Below are positions 9,201 through 17,714 of a stretch of 38,887 bases of DNA, piece by piece. The stretch is from a virus: the IMG/VR virus record IMGVR_UViG_3300017742_000034, positions 1 to 38,887 of that record; one strand, 5' to 3'. The translations under genes were made by a program, and so were the position numbers. Under the pieces are notes generated by a model, which saw only the letters and a list, made by a program, of their open reading frames with translations, searched no databases and had not been told where the DNA came from. The first letter of the stretch is position 1; the number at the start of each line of letters is the position of its first letter.

Positions 9201-10943
9201 TACAAAATTACCTTTCACAAATCTTTCTTGATCTCCTAATGTAACTTTAAGTAAACTATTCTTTGTGTCGTTACCTCCTACAAAGTTTTTATCTGGTAAG
9301 GCTAATGATGTGGCAGGATACGTTTCCAATTGTTGAAATTGTTCTGGAAATGAAATATCCATCTTAAAATTCAACCGATTAAATCTAGTTCCACTAAACC
9401 TTGATTTTACATAAACTGTAGTATCATTATAGGATGCTACAAAAAATCTGTCATTTTCATTTATTCCTTTATTAATAGCAGATGTTATGGATTGAGTAAC
9501 TTCCTGTAATGTCCCATTAGGATTAAAAAATCTTTCAAAAGATTTACCAGGAATAGTGGCCATTGTGCTATCTGCAAATATCTCTCCAGTAAAATTAATC
9601 CCATCATAAAATGATATCTTACTCCCTTCTTCAACATTGTCTAATACTTTAATATACATCTGAGAAATACCGGCTCTGTTTAAAATACTTGCATTTGCAA
9701 ATGTATCCGGGTCTTTATACCCAGTGAATAAAGATATGTCTACCTCTGTATCAAATAATCTTATTTGATCATTACCCCACGTAGATCCTTTTTTAATTGT
9801 ATGAAAGTCATCTTCTTTATCTTTAACATAAAAGATAGATTCTACTTCATTAACTCTTTGCGGTGTAGGTAAGCCTGTAATTGTTTCAGTTTTTAGAGGA
9901 TCTAAATAAAGTAATATACCATTTTTATTTGTTAGCTCCAACGGTGTATTTAAAAATTGGGAAACTTCAGTTATACTTTGTATTGTAGGCTGTTGTGTTT
10001 TTTCTGTTGATGTTCCTTTGTAGAATGCCTCACCTGATATATCAAACTGACCTTCTTCAATATCATTAACATACATCCCAAAATATCTATTAATAGAATA
10101 GTCATCAGCAGTAGGATCATCAAACAAAAATTCCATATTTAATAAGTTAGCTAAGATAATACCATTATTCTGAAAACCTTGTGTAAATAAATACTCATCT
10201 TGCATAATAGTAGAATCTTTAACTACCATATCTTTATACGCAAAATTACCAGAACTTGTAAATCCACCACTCTTGTAAGATATACCATTCCATAAAATAG
10301 GTTCATCTTTTCTCCATGTCATATTAAGTGGAACTTCTGGAAAGTTTTCTTGGTTTCTATAATTTCTAATATAAGAACCTAGCGCAGTTCCTTCTGTTAA
10401 ATCAAAAGTTTTAATTGCAGTACAATTCTCTAAAACATTTTTATTAAAATCAACTGAAGTTTGTGCACTGTTAGTATTTTCATTTTGGCTAGGCGCTCTA
10501 AAATTATTAACTGCTGCCGGGTTATCTAATCTAAAAACTACAAAATAGTTTGGAATTTGTTCATTTAACCATAACGGGGCAAGAGTACCTAAACTTTGCG
10601 GATAACTAGTAGATGCTACAGATCTAGTCCCTGCACAGTAAAACATTTCATATTGATTACCATACTTAGATAAAACTGAAGTATCTTCATATTCTTGAAA
10701 TATTTCATATGCAGCCTCAATAGGAAATTTACCAAAATCAAAAAATCTAAAAACATCTTGATCATAGGTACTAGTCCCATCAACTTTAAATGCTTTAAAT
10801 TTTTGTGAAGATAGTCTTGTATTTGCACTAAAAGATTCTAAGTAAATATCTGTGCCATCAGACACAAGCTTTACATTAGCGGTCAATTTAGGATTAGTTC
10901 TAACTAAACTGTATGATGCTTTATCGAATAAGTTTTCGGCCAT
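6225..10943 (-). CDS. Giant virion protein (1572 residues), probable peripheral baseplate/tail component
   Basis: The largest gene of the window encodes 1572 residues with no membrane segment, signal peptide or known catalytic motif. The protein is rich in Asn, Phe, Tyr, Ser and Asp and looks multi-domain and mainly beta-structured. It begins MAENLFDKASYSLVRTNPK and ends with a more helical part (EKRLIEYLFTPIKEQFQKY, then GWGDLETLDDDVEQYI) and a short strand-rich tail (GFSVTIVKK). Its place between the 1299-residue protein and the collagen-like fibre corresponds to that of the large peripheral wedge proteins (T4 gp10 and neighbours), but I see no residue-level match. AATATATAA lies 16 bases upstream of the ATG, so it may head its own late transcript. 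Function assigned by position only. Confidence 0.75.
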   Translation of the reverse strand: MAENLFDKASYSLVRTNPKLTANVKLVSDGTDIYLESFSANTRLSSQKFKAFKVDGTSTYDQDVFRFFDFGKFPIEAAYEIFQEYEDTSVLSKYGNQYEMFYCAGTRSVASTSYPQSLGTLAPLWLNEQIPNYFVVFRLDNPAAVNNFRAPSQNENTNSAQTSVDFNKNVLENCTAIKTFDLTEGTALGSYIRNYRNQENFPEVPLNMTWRKDEPILWNGISYKSGGFTSSGNFAYKDMVVKDSTIMQDEYLFTQGFQNNGIILANLLNMEFLFDDPTADDYSINRYFGMYVNDIEEGQFDISGEAFYKGTSTEKTQQPTIQSITEVSQFLNTPLELTNKNGILLYLDPLKTETITGLPTPQRVNEVESIFYVKDKEDDFHTIKKGSTWGNDQIRLFDTEVDISLFTGYKDPDTFANASILNRAGISQMYIKVLDNVEEGSKISFYDGINFTGEIFADSTMATIPGKSFERFFNPNGTLQEVTQSITSAINKGINENDRFFVASYNDTTVYVKSRFSGTRFNRLNFKMDISFPEQFQQLETYPATSLALPDKNFVGGNDTKNSLLKVTLGDQERFVKGNFVQTTGGYAEIGDWVPYTDEPIYDGLDQIIGYTDIDKYAIITCDDNQIMVTRSNQVALYSDYKPSFGRFSFFEVKDFDFDFYSTLYSEEGELNFELAEYNQLVANAVQPYSTTPPFVDYAGVSKNPNIRNFYDNGGFYNLIGLLSDAEDQNPNDEYIKSEYIRLEENFITSQAAASRIAPYINKWAWINNGKDVRNHPYRLNVNEAFGINNFASSKWDKVQESSGFTHEWYYLSEFPKYFLTNNDAIKSSWSYVDKAATDSINANPVTGQVYVPGTFQNINTNYFNDYFIVQRFTAGGTINEIDRQLRYGRFTGGNENNFSETFLRGVRIIAKPKAIGSQKPNFNASSLSYVQDGSINDYRFSVMLIPNLPDKPELEIKFIKNEKWKTIVMLVSIQYDVECLNAGEPIIDRTSLYSLNSNFAINSDCSPQYSSANGYLYKSIDISGALSLNSSSVDSNGTYIVKGQPDINGIPTNFVNDIRVLEDGTFGNIKFTIGTNVYEIRGIVDVLDSDTFKASTFTQNGFPMALPSSSPGNAVLRSATYTIQNGGYQQFANTLNNISFGEIFDSVNEGNPAIIYETITKDGTQVKNTDGTLAQTFSIELRAQADILKSIYVGILPDPVKPTAFNLTDVVGYDLSLQKTPRITPIARHAGYYEPYALPLLSFRDPYQNLDFEEVTGGVLIPDAAYKIKVMELCKFKNSQFNSSDPDFGQIQNFFYHKVNEEDPSTILELSSESAFSSLYPLINEIGIDYKDFYIFSSNWEPSYFIKSIDKSQIQKIIGTRSMLERKSFFGSKYLKVPETIKLETFKPSPFVKGAIKQPSLIDGTFMYLDQPSVKINKRIIKSNGVKQVNAIKKKPSSPVETFFLLNEKRLIEYLFTPIKEQFQKYINPLYGWGDLETLDDDVEQYIRENILKLYKIEKVEFYSLASRSKNPPNYTTAELTDAEKINNGLTINNNVASKTLNTNPFDLKLIYNKRTGFSESYGFSVTIVKK
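6283..6291 (-). promoter_or_regulatory. Late-promoter-like motif inside the end of the 1572-residue gene
   Basis: AATATATAA followed by TAAAAG lies in the coding end of the 1572-residue gene, 68 bases upstream of the 849-residue fibre start. The distance is nearly the same as for the 216-residue gene, whose product shares the same N-terminal anchor. It could also be a chance codon run. Confidence 0.33.
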
Positions 10944-10959
10944 TTATCTTTCACTTTTT

Positions 10960-10968
10960 TTATATATT
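10960..10968 (-). promoter_or_regulatory. Late-promoter-like motif before the 1572-residue gene
   Basis: AATATATAA followed by A-rich sequence lies 16 bases upstream of the ATG at 10943, in one of the longer gaps (46 bases). It matches the class seen at 24395, 27809, 28167, 34389 and 36064. A weak 7-bp inverted repeat (10947-10953 with 10972-10978) flanks it. Confidence 0.5.
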
Positions 10969-10989
10969 CACTAAAAGACATGGTTAAAT

Positions 10990-13900
10990 TTATAAGTTAG
11001 CTGTACCAATAAAAGTTTGAGACCCACGACCTCTACCTCCACCGCCACCACCACCAGATACTGTGGTTTGCGTTATTGATGGTCTTAGTCCTGCGACAAC
11101 CTTCTCTAAATCATTTAATCCTTTGGTTACTGTTGCTTTAGGGAATACATCTAAAGTCAACCTATCAGATCTATATTTTGCGCTAACCTCAATATCAAAT
11201 TGTATAACATCTGAATTATTAGGTAGTAAATCAAATCCTATTCTTTTTGCATAAGTAAGATTAACAGTAGATCCAGTTGAATCTCCGCCAACATTACCTA
11301 AACCACTACCTGAAACTGTACCGAAATAATCAGTCATTCTATATTGGAATACTAAAGGAACACTAATTGCATTTTGTTGTCCAAATTGCACAATTTCTAT
11401 AGATTGTATAGAATCTCCATCTACTTGAATATTTAAATGATTATCTGAAGATATAAATAAGTAAGATCCACAGCTCTGCTTTCCTAATGTATATTGATCA
11501 AAACCTTCAAATGAAGTTTTAGCATTCCTAGCATAACCACCAGTAATATAACCTGCAGCAGATACATCCCAAAGATTAGCTAGGGCAGGCGTTGTAATTG
11601 AAGGGCTAGCTTGTAAGCTTTGTCCGCTATCAAACGGAACTGTTAATTGTGAAACACCACCAGACCCCGTTGATAAATTATATAAATCAGTAACATTTTC
11701 ATTTAAATAAATTGCTTGTTGCTTACCATAAGGTTGATCTATCTTTAACGGTGCAAATTTTGATTGCCTAAATAATACGCTACCTGTACCATTACCACCT
11801 GCGCTACAATCTAGACCACCTGCAGGAACAGTTGCAGGTAAAGTATTAGTATCGCCAGTAAAAGATTCATAAGCTTCTCTGTATGCAGTATAATTTACTA
11901 AGTATGGGTGGGCGATTGAAACTGCCACCACATCATCATTTACTGGATAAGATGTTGCCGTTGTCGGTAAACCTGATGGTAAAAAACCACCGCCCCAAAT
12001 AAATTCAGTGGTAGGATTTCCTGCACCAGAATTACTTGCTGCATTATAAAAGTTTTCTACGGTATCTAAATTAAAAGTATAATCTGATGCTGGGTTAACA
12101 TAACTATAAAAATCACCTTCGGCCGATACATCAGAATATCTACTATAAATAAATTGATTTTTATTTTGTGTAGACTGGAATGGTGGTATTGAAACAGTTT
12201 GTTCATATTGGGTACTTGCAGTCACATCTGGGTTAGTTAAGATAATAGGAGTTAAATCATATTTTCTAACTGTGTTATAATCTGTATCATCAGCTCTAAA
12301 TGTTGCTCTATTATTAGATTGATTGGCTTGGCTATTATCTAACCATGAATATGTTGCCGGTAGAATAGTAGATCCATTTATAAGAGTACCTACCCCTGGT
12401 GCACCAGTAGCACTATAGTCAGCAGGATTTTCTGATTGTTTTACCATCCTACTTCTATTACCTGTAACTCTAGCTAATAATTGTAAAGCAGTTTGAGATT
12501 CATTTGCAATATTAATAAAATAAGTTTTGGAAACAACAGCTCCTCTTGGATCATCTAAGCTTTTAACCTCTTGTCCATAAAATCCTGCAAATATTTTAGT
12601 AGTAGCATTTCGTCTTAAATTAAATGTATTACCAGTATCATCAACCAATGTTGTTTTTAATTCACCTTGTGCAGAGCTTAATATTTCAGAAAATAAATCT
12701 AATTGATTTTGCATTTCTGTTAATTTTGTAAAAAGATCAATAGGTGTTTGATTCTCTGATAAGAATCCTGATGCAATTACAGGAGATGAGTGAGCAAAAT
12801 AAGTTTCGTTTGCAGTAAAAGAACTGCTTAAATGGGTTGGCAATCCAATAGATTCTAAATTTTCATTTAATGCCACTAATGCCAAATCTTCTTGATTTTG
12901 GGCAAGTATTGATTCTATTGCACTATCAGAACTTAGATCAGCAGGAAATTCTACTCTTATTGCTGTGCTATATTCACTTTCTAATGGATTAGATGGCCAC
13001 CCTGCCTCAGATATAGATTTTACTTGTATTTCAACCTGTTCTCCTTTCCTAATAGGAATATCTAATTGATTTATATTTACTGAATCAGCATTATCATCAT
13101 CTATTGGAGTCCATTCATATAATCCTGTTATAGAATTTTTTGTTCTAGGTCTTAATACACTATCTACTATTACATAATTAGAAAATGCACCTTGGCTAGT
13201 ACCACTACCATCAGTATATGTAAATTGATTAACTGGATTAGCTGCGCCGTCAGATGAAAGATATCTATAACGGTATTTAAATTTTATAATATCCTGTACA
13301 CCAGTTGCAGGTGTAGATTTTTCTTCAGGCATTGACCAGAAACCTCTTACTCTATACTTAGGTGTTATACTACTTACTGAATTATCTGAAGCAAAAGAAT
13401 TAATTTCAGTTACAACAGATGCATATAATTTTGCCGATGCAGCTCTTTCAGTAATTAACCCTTGTAATGCATTTCTATCTGCATCTCGCTCTACTTCAGT
13501 TGTATAATTAGTTGTCTGTATTTTAGTTCTGCTCTGTCCAATTGCTACATCTAACTCTGATAGCGTAGATTGAATAGTATTTTTTTGATTATTTAAATCT
13601 TTAAGTTGAACAATAGCATCTGAATTACTTACTTGGCCATTAATTAAAGATACAGTAAAATCATCTGGTGATAATACTGGGGCATTTGGTGTAACACCTT
13701 CTCTACTAGTTGGCATCTTATCTTGTGCAAACGATAATAGATACCTTCCAAAATCAACTGCATTTTGTTGATAATAATCGGATAGTGTTTGTGCTTCTCC
13801 GGCAGAATTAACAGTTGTCAAAGAATTTGTATAAAATCCACTACCCGGAGACCAATTAACTGCAGGTATTTTAGAATCTGGATCTATTGGTTTAATAAAT

Positions 13901-14889
13901 GTTACACATCTTTCATTAAATCCTACAGTGACGTCAACCTCTAATGTATCACTTAAAGAAGATCCTATTTTTAAAACATCAGCACCAATACTTATAGTTC
14001 TTTGACCTTCTTGTAATCTTACAGTAACTGAATTAGTACTAGAATCAATTTGAGTAACAGTATATCTTGTATCAATAGGCGTAGATACTACTTCTAAACT
14101 ATCGCCTACCTTTAATTGAACAGTATCTGCAAAATCCGCTTCAGAATCAGTATAAAATATTTTATTAAGTTTGTATAGTTTCTGAACAGTTGTTTGTTCT
14201 ACACCGTTAACTGTTTCAGTAACACTTTCCTCTCCTATTCTTATAACACTAAACTTGCCAGAATATCTTTTATCTCTTGGTGGTAAATCAACAACAGCTT
14301 CATCTAATACATAAGAAATATTTTTCTCTACTATTTCTTGTAAAAAAGTATTATAATCTATATTAGCATTTCCATTATATTGATTTTCAAAGAAATTAAT
14401 TTTACTTTGACTATTAGTATCTAAAATATATCTCTGTACAATGGCGCGCTCAGTATCAATAGGTGCCTGGCCTGTAATATCAAATGCTACATACAATAGA
14501 GGATTAATTAATTCTTCAAAGAACCAATTAGGTTTAACATCAAACTCATTAATAGAATTTAATGAGGTCAAGTCTTGCGCTTCTGTTGGTAATTTTGCTA
14601 AAACTAATTTCCTAAAGGTACCATCAGCTAATCTTATCGAACTATTTCCATCGTTAAAATTAGTAATTGTATTAATATTGGTATTTAACCTATCAACAGA
14701 ATTTTTTAGAAATCCAAAACTAGGAATAGTAATCCTAGAGTTAGTACCATCATTATTCTGTATGTTAACAGTTACTGAATCTCGGCTTGATGTAATTGCT
14801 TGGTTAACTTTCTCAAAGCCCTCCAAAGAGTTATTAAAAAGTCTAAGTAACTCCGGTAGCAAAGTTTGTATTGAATTATTTTCAGCCAT
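10990..14889 (-). CDS. Large baseplate/fibre-associated structural protein (1299 residues)
   Basis: This 1299-residue protein begins with a helical N-terminus (MAENNSIQTLLPELLRLFNN, then a coiled-coil-like FEKVNQAITSSRD). Many Ser/Thr/Asn-rich beta segments follow, with a helical stretch around 415-480 (LKDLNNQKNTIQSTLSELD ... ERDADRNALQGLITERA). It ends in a glycine-rich tail with seven consecutive Gly and RGRG, then SQTFIGTANL. I recognise no family. Length, composition and place in the wedge/fibre block suggest a peripheral baseplate protein or large fibre. The AAATAAATATAAAAA element 13 bases upstream of the ATG suggests its own promoter. The Gly/Arg tail may be a flexible tether. T4 gp10-like function is only a positional guess. 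Confidence 0.75.
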   Translation of the reverse strand: MAENNSIQTLLPELLRLFNNSLEGFEKVNQAITSSRDSVTVNIQNNDGTNSRITIPSFGFLKNSVDRLNTNINTITNFNDGNSSIRLADGTFRKLVLAKLPTEAQDLTSLNSINEFDVKPNWFFEELINPLLYVAFDITGQAPIDTERAIVQRYILDTNSQSKINFFENQYNGNANIDYNTFLQEIVEKNISYVLDEAVVDLPPRDKRYSGKFSVIRIGEESVTETVNGVEQTTVQKLYKLNKIFYTDSEADFADTVQLKVGDSLEVVSTPIDTRYTVTQIDSSTNSVTVRLQEGQRTISIGADVLKIGSSLSDTLEVDVTVGFNERCVTFIKPIDPDSKIPAVNWSPGSGFYTNSLTTVNSAGEAQTLSDYYQQNAVDFGRYLLSFAQDKMPTSREGVTPNAPVLSPDDFTVSLINGQVSNSDAIVQLKDLNNQKNTIQSTLSELDVAIGQSRTKIQTTNYTTEVERDADRNALQGLITERAASAKLYASVVTEINSFASDNSVSSITPKYRVRGFWSMPEEKSTPATGVQDIIKFKYRYRYLSSDGAANPVNQFTYTDGSGTSQGAFSNYVIVDSVLRPRTKNSITGLYEWTPIDDDNADSVNINQLDIPIRKGEQVEIQVKSISEAGWPSNPLESEYSTAIRVEFPADLSSDSAIESILAQNQEDLALVALNENLESIGLPTHLSSSFTANETYFAHSSPVIASGFLSENQTPIDLFTKLTEMQNQLDLFSEILSSAQGELKTTLVDDTGNTFNLRRNATTKIFAGFYGQEVKSLDDPRGAVVSKTYFINIANESQTALQLLARVTGNRSRMVKQSENPADYSATGAPGVGTLINGSTILPATYSWLDNSQANQSNNRATFRADDTDYNTVRKYDLTPIILTNPDVTASTQYEQTVSIPPFQSTQNKNQFIYSRYSDVSAEGDFYSYVNPASDYTFNLDTVENFYNAASNSGAGNPTTEFIWGGGFLPSGLPTTATSYPVNDDVVAVSIAHPYLVNYTAYREAYESFTGDTNTLPATVPAGGLDCSAGGNGTGSVLFRQSKFAPLKIDQPYGKQQAIYLNENVTDLYNLSTGSGGVSQLTVPFDSGQSLQASPSITTPALANLWDVSAAGYITGGYARNAKTSFEGFDQYTLGKQSCGSYLFISSDNHLNIQVDGDSIQSIEIVQFGQQNAISVPLVFQYRMTDYFGTVSGSGLGNVGGDSTGSTVNLTYAKRIGFDLLPNNSDVIQFDIEVSAKYRSDRLTLDVFPKATVTKGLNDLEKVVAGLRPSITQTTVSGGGGGGGRGRGSQTFIGTANL

Positions 14890-14902
14890 TATCTATTTTT
14901 AC

Positions 14903-14917
14903 TTTTTATATTTATTT
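14903..14917 (-). promoter_or_regulatory. Late-promoter-like motif (second class) before the 1299-residue gene
   Basis: AAATAAATATAAAAA lies 13 bases upstream of the ATG at 14889. The same 15 bases occur at 30511-30525 and the first 14 at 17767-17780, each near the start of a structural gene. It contains ATAAATA, the core of T4-type late promoters. Confidence 0.5.
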
Positions 14918-17026
14918 GATACAGTCATATACAAATGTTAACACACCTCTCTCTGTACAAATTAAATCAATAATAGGTAAAGAGCTTATTTGTGAATTAG
15001 GTATTGTTGCTGCCAATTTTCCAAACGATCCATTATTAAGTCTGCTTGGCGCGTCGGTGTATATTTTTATATCTCTAGATCCTAACAGAGGAACATTATT
15101 AAATGTTAATCTAATAGTTTGCCCTGTTCTCCATTGAACAGCAGTATCATCAATATAAATAGAAAGATCACCATTTGCTTGATTAATAGTATCTAATCTT
15201 AACATATTAGTATATGTTCCTAGTGTTGTAAATACCTCTGGGTTAACAACGTTAAGATTCAGAGGAGCTGTTGTTGTAATTTGAACATCACTACTATCAA
15301 AAGGAACCATAAAGTTATATGCCTGGACATTATTTGATATTTGAATTTGATTAGGAGTATTAGTATTTACTGTTATACCTTCACCCTGTCTAACTACCTC
15401 AGTATTATATTGTAAAGTTTGAGAAACATCTCCATTGGCTAATGCCTGAATTTCATCAGAATTTTTAGCAATTAAATCTAATAAGGTAGTACTACTCGCA
15501 AATGCCAAAGATGCATTATCAAGTTGTATTTGTAAATTATTAATTTGTGATTGTAAAAAAGCAGATGTACTAACTGAATTTAATGTATTTTCAACTGCAT
15601 TTAATCTAGTCTGTATATCCGTTAATTCTACTTGTTGTGTTTGAAAAATTTGTGCAGATGCTTGAAGCTGAGCAGATGCATCTGAGAATAGCCCCATTGA
15701 AAAGGTATTGTAATCATTTACAATTGTATCAATACCTGCACTACCAGGAGAAGCATCAAATCTTAAATTTATTTTAAACCCATAGCTGTTACCATTTTGC
15801 CCGGTTACTAAATTAGGTTTATATTTTGGGTATCTTTGAATATATCCACCGTCGGTAGTTGGTGTAACGTTATCTAATAATAAAATACCGTATAAATTAG
15901 TTTTTGTTTTAGATGAATCACTTAAGTCCACCATATCATAATAAACAGCTACTGCATTAAATTCAAAAGATTCAGCTAAATCAGTTCCATTAAATTGTGG
16001 TATTGTACTTATCGTAGCATCCTTTACAATTTGCTCATAATCATTAGGATTAAAATCTACACTAATTCCATCTAATTCACTCCTTACATATGCTGAACCA
16101 GAAAACCCTGATGGGTTATTATAATCAGCTGGATATTTTCTAATATTTGCATTAAGAACACTAGTAAATGTATTAGGTTCTGTAAAATATGAATCAACTG
16201 TGTTTGGTGGCGTAGCCTCATCCATCCAATTGGCATCTGGATCAGTATAACCCGCAGGCCCTGCGCCCTGTAATGGTTGATCATAATCATACCAAGCTAA
16301 AATATCTAAACCTTGTGGGTGGACTGTTGCTGTATTCCTACCCATTATGTACTCGCTTGTACCTTGTATTTTTAATGATGGTTGATAGTTATTATCAGAT
16401 ACTGAATCAAAGAGGATTGTAGGTGTTCTACCCACTTCTGTTGGTACATTAATATATAATTCTGTATAAGCTTCTCCGGCTTTATCTACATTATTTACAA
16501 TATCAATTTCACCAATATATCTAACAACCCTTCTATACTGTCTAGTCCCAGACGTTACCTCATCCTCCTCGACAAATCTCGGCGTAGTAATACCGTTGGC
16601 TTTTTCTAATGGTGTGGCTTCTCTAAACCTCATTGCACCAGTTTCTTTTAACCATTTAAAAAATACTCTCTCAGTAACAGTTAAATTTGTAGTATTATCA
16701 TATGATGAGTCGCTAATAATAAGTTCTTCTAAATTCAGCGCGTAATTCTGAAGACTCTCAGTAAAATTAACATTAGGATCACCTTTTAACCCACCGCTCC
16801 AAATTGCACCATCTATAGTATCAAACTGCATATAGTTTTGATATTGGCTAAATGTTGTTGGATCTAATCTATCCATATCTGGAAGATTAAGAAGCACAAA
16901 CTTAGAAAAGACTAATTTAAGCTCGTCATTATTAAGAGTTCTAGATAAGTCTTTAGCAGAAGAAGAGAACGTATAAAACGATCCCCCATCTGCTTGTGGA
17001 GTTCTGATTAAGGGCGTTGTTGCCAT
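14912..17026 (-). CDS. Structural protein with internal coiled coil, baseplate periphery
   Basis: The protein has 704 residues. The N-terminal ~150 residues include FSKFVLLNLPDMDRLDP and VFFKWLKETGAMRFREA, a mixed alpha/beta region. A beta-rich middle follows (~160-440). Residues ~446-535 form a Gln/Leu/Asn coiled coil (AQIFQTQQVELTDIQTRLN, then FLQSQINNLQIQLDN), and a beta C-terminal domain (~545-704) closes with VLTFVYDCIK. A central coiled coil between beta domains is common in trimeric baseplate-attached proteins. It follows the gp7-like and 216-residue genes, in the positions T4 gives to genes 8-11, but there is no diagnostic motif to name it. The leader (AAAGAAAGAAACTATAC) is purine-rich without a true Shine-Dalgarno. 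Confidence 0.75.
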   Translation of the reverse strand: MATTPLIRTPQADGGSFYTFSSSAKDLSRTLNNDELKLVFSKFVLLNLPDMDRLDPTTFSQYQNYMQFDTIDGAIWSGGLKGDPNVNFTESLQNYALNLEELIISDSSYDNTTNLTVTERVFFKWLKETGAMRFREATPLEKANGITTPRFVEEDEVTSGTRQYRRVVRYIGEIDIVNNVDKAGEAYTELYINVPTEVGRTPTILFDSVSDNNYQPSLKIQGTSEYIMGRNTATVHPQGLDILAWYDYDQPLQGAGPAGYTDPDANWMDEATPPNTVDSYFTEPNTFTSVLNANIRKYPADYNNPSGFSGSAYVRSELDGISVDFNPNDYEQIVKDATISTIPQFNGTDLAESFEFNAVAVYYDMVDLSDSSKTKTNLYGILLLDNVTPTTDGGYIQRYPKYKPNLVTGQNGNSYGFKINLRFDASPGSAGIDTIVNDYNTFSMGLFSDASAQLQASAQIFQTQQVELTDIQTRLNAVENTLNSVSTSAFLQSQINNLQIQLDNASLAFASSTTLLDLIAKNSDEIQALANGDVSQTLQYNTEVVRQGEGITVNTNTPNQIQISNNVQAYNFMVPFDSSDVQITTTAPLNLNVVNPEVFTTLGTYTNMLRLDTINQANGDLSIYIDDTAVQWRTGQTIRLTFNNVPLLGSRDIKIYTDAPSRLNNGSFGKLAATIPNSQISSLPIIDLICTERGVLTFVYDCIK

Positions 17027-17048
17027 GTATAGTTTCTTTCTTTAATTA

Positions 17049-17699
17049 TTATGATAATGTATATCCTTCTCCACCGACTATAAACCAGACTGGAATACCT
17101 GATCCATTATCAATAGCTAAAAGATGTACACTTTCACCTACCTCATCTAAAGTAATAGTATTAGTTGCACCAGTAGTTACTATATAGTTTAAACCTGTTG
17201 GTGAAGCTATATTAACAGTACCACTACCTTCAGTGCAAATAAAGAATATTTCTTGTCCTATACTTCCTTGGTATAATGATAATGATAAAGGATTTGTAAT
17301 ATCAGTATTTCCACACCTATTCATTGTGAAAGGTGGTATTGCTGTACTAGTTCCAACATTAATTGCCATACCTGCACCTGCTGTAGTGTCATTAAGAGGT
17401 GTTGGGTTTGTATCATTTCTGAATACTCCGCCACCTGACATATTTAAATTACCGGTCATTTTAACATTCGTTAGAATATCAAAAGTACTAGCATTAATAT
17501 CAAGTAGTATAGTACTTAAACCAACTCTTAATGCTTCAGATGAAAGATTATTTAGATTAGTAAGTGTACCTGCAGCAGGGGCAAAATATACCTCCATTGC
17601 ATTAATCTCACTAGCAAGAACATTAAAGTTATCATTAATAACTAACCTTGATCCGGATAAGGAATCGGTTCCTAAAATTTCTGTTACGCTGATTGCCAT
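17049..17699 (-). CDS. Short fibre/baseplate protein with shared N-terminal anchor
   Basis: The 216 residues start MAISVTEILGTDSLSGSRL then INDNFNVLASEI, the same pattern (EI, D, S, N.NF..L at matching spacing) as the N-terminus of the 849-residue fibre at 3665-6214. I infer a common docking domain on the baseplate. Residues ~75-140 are Gly/Asn/Thr-rich. The C-terminal ~80 residues are beta-rich (IGQEIFFICTEG, TITLDEVGESVHLLAID, IPVWFIVGG), resembling small tip domains of phage fibres. Two AT-rich promoter-like elements lie within the end of the preceding gene, 40-80 bases upstream. A short tail fibre or socket protein (role like T4 gp9 or gp11) is plausible but unproven. Confidence 0.75.
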   Translation of the reverse strand: MAISVTEILGTDSLSGSRLVINDNFNVLASEINAMEVYFAPAAGTLTNLNNLSSEALRVGLSTILLDINASTFDILTNVKMTGNLNMSGGGVFRNDTNPTPLNDTTAGAGMAINVGTSTAIPPFTMNRCGNTDITNPLSLSLYQGSIGQEIFFICTEGSGTVNIASPTGLNYIVTTGATNTITLDEVGESVHLLAIDNGSGIPVWFIVGGEGYTLS

Positions 17700-17714
17700 T
17701 TTATTTTATTTGTT

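Noticed and set aside
14441-14941. Plus-strand open frame of 166 residues
   Set aside because: It lies almost wholly opposite the 1299-residue gene, has hydrophobic low-complexity composition typical of an antisense shadow, and no leader or promoter.
16084-16290. Minus-strand out-of-frame open reading frames inside large genes (also near 10616 and 24605)
   Set aside because: They are nested in real genes in another frame, with biased His/Ile/Leu composition and no start signal.
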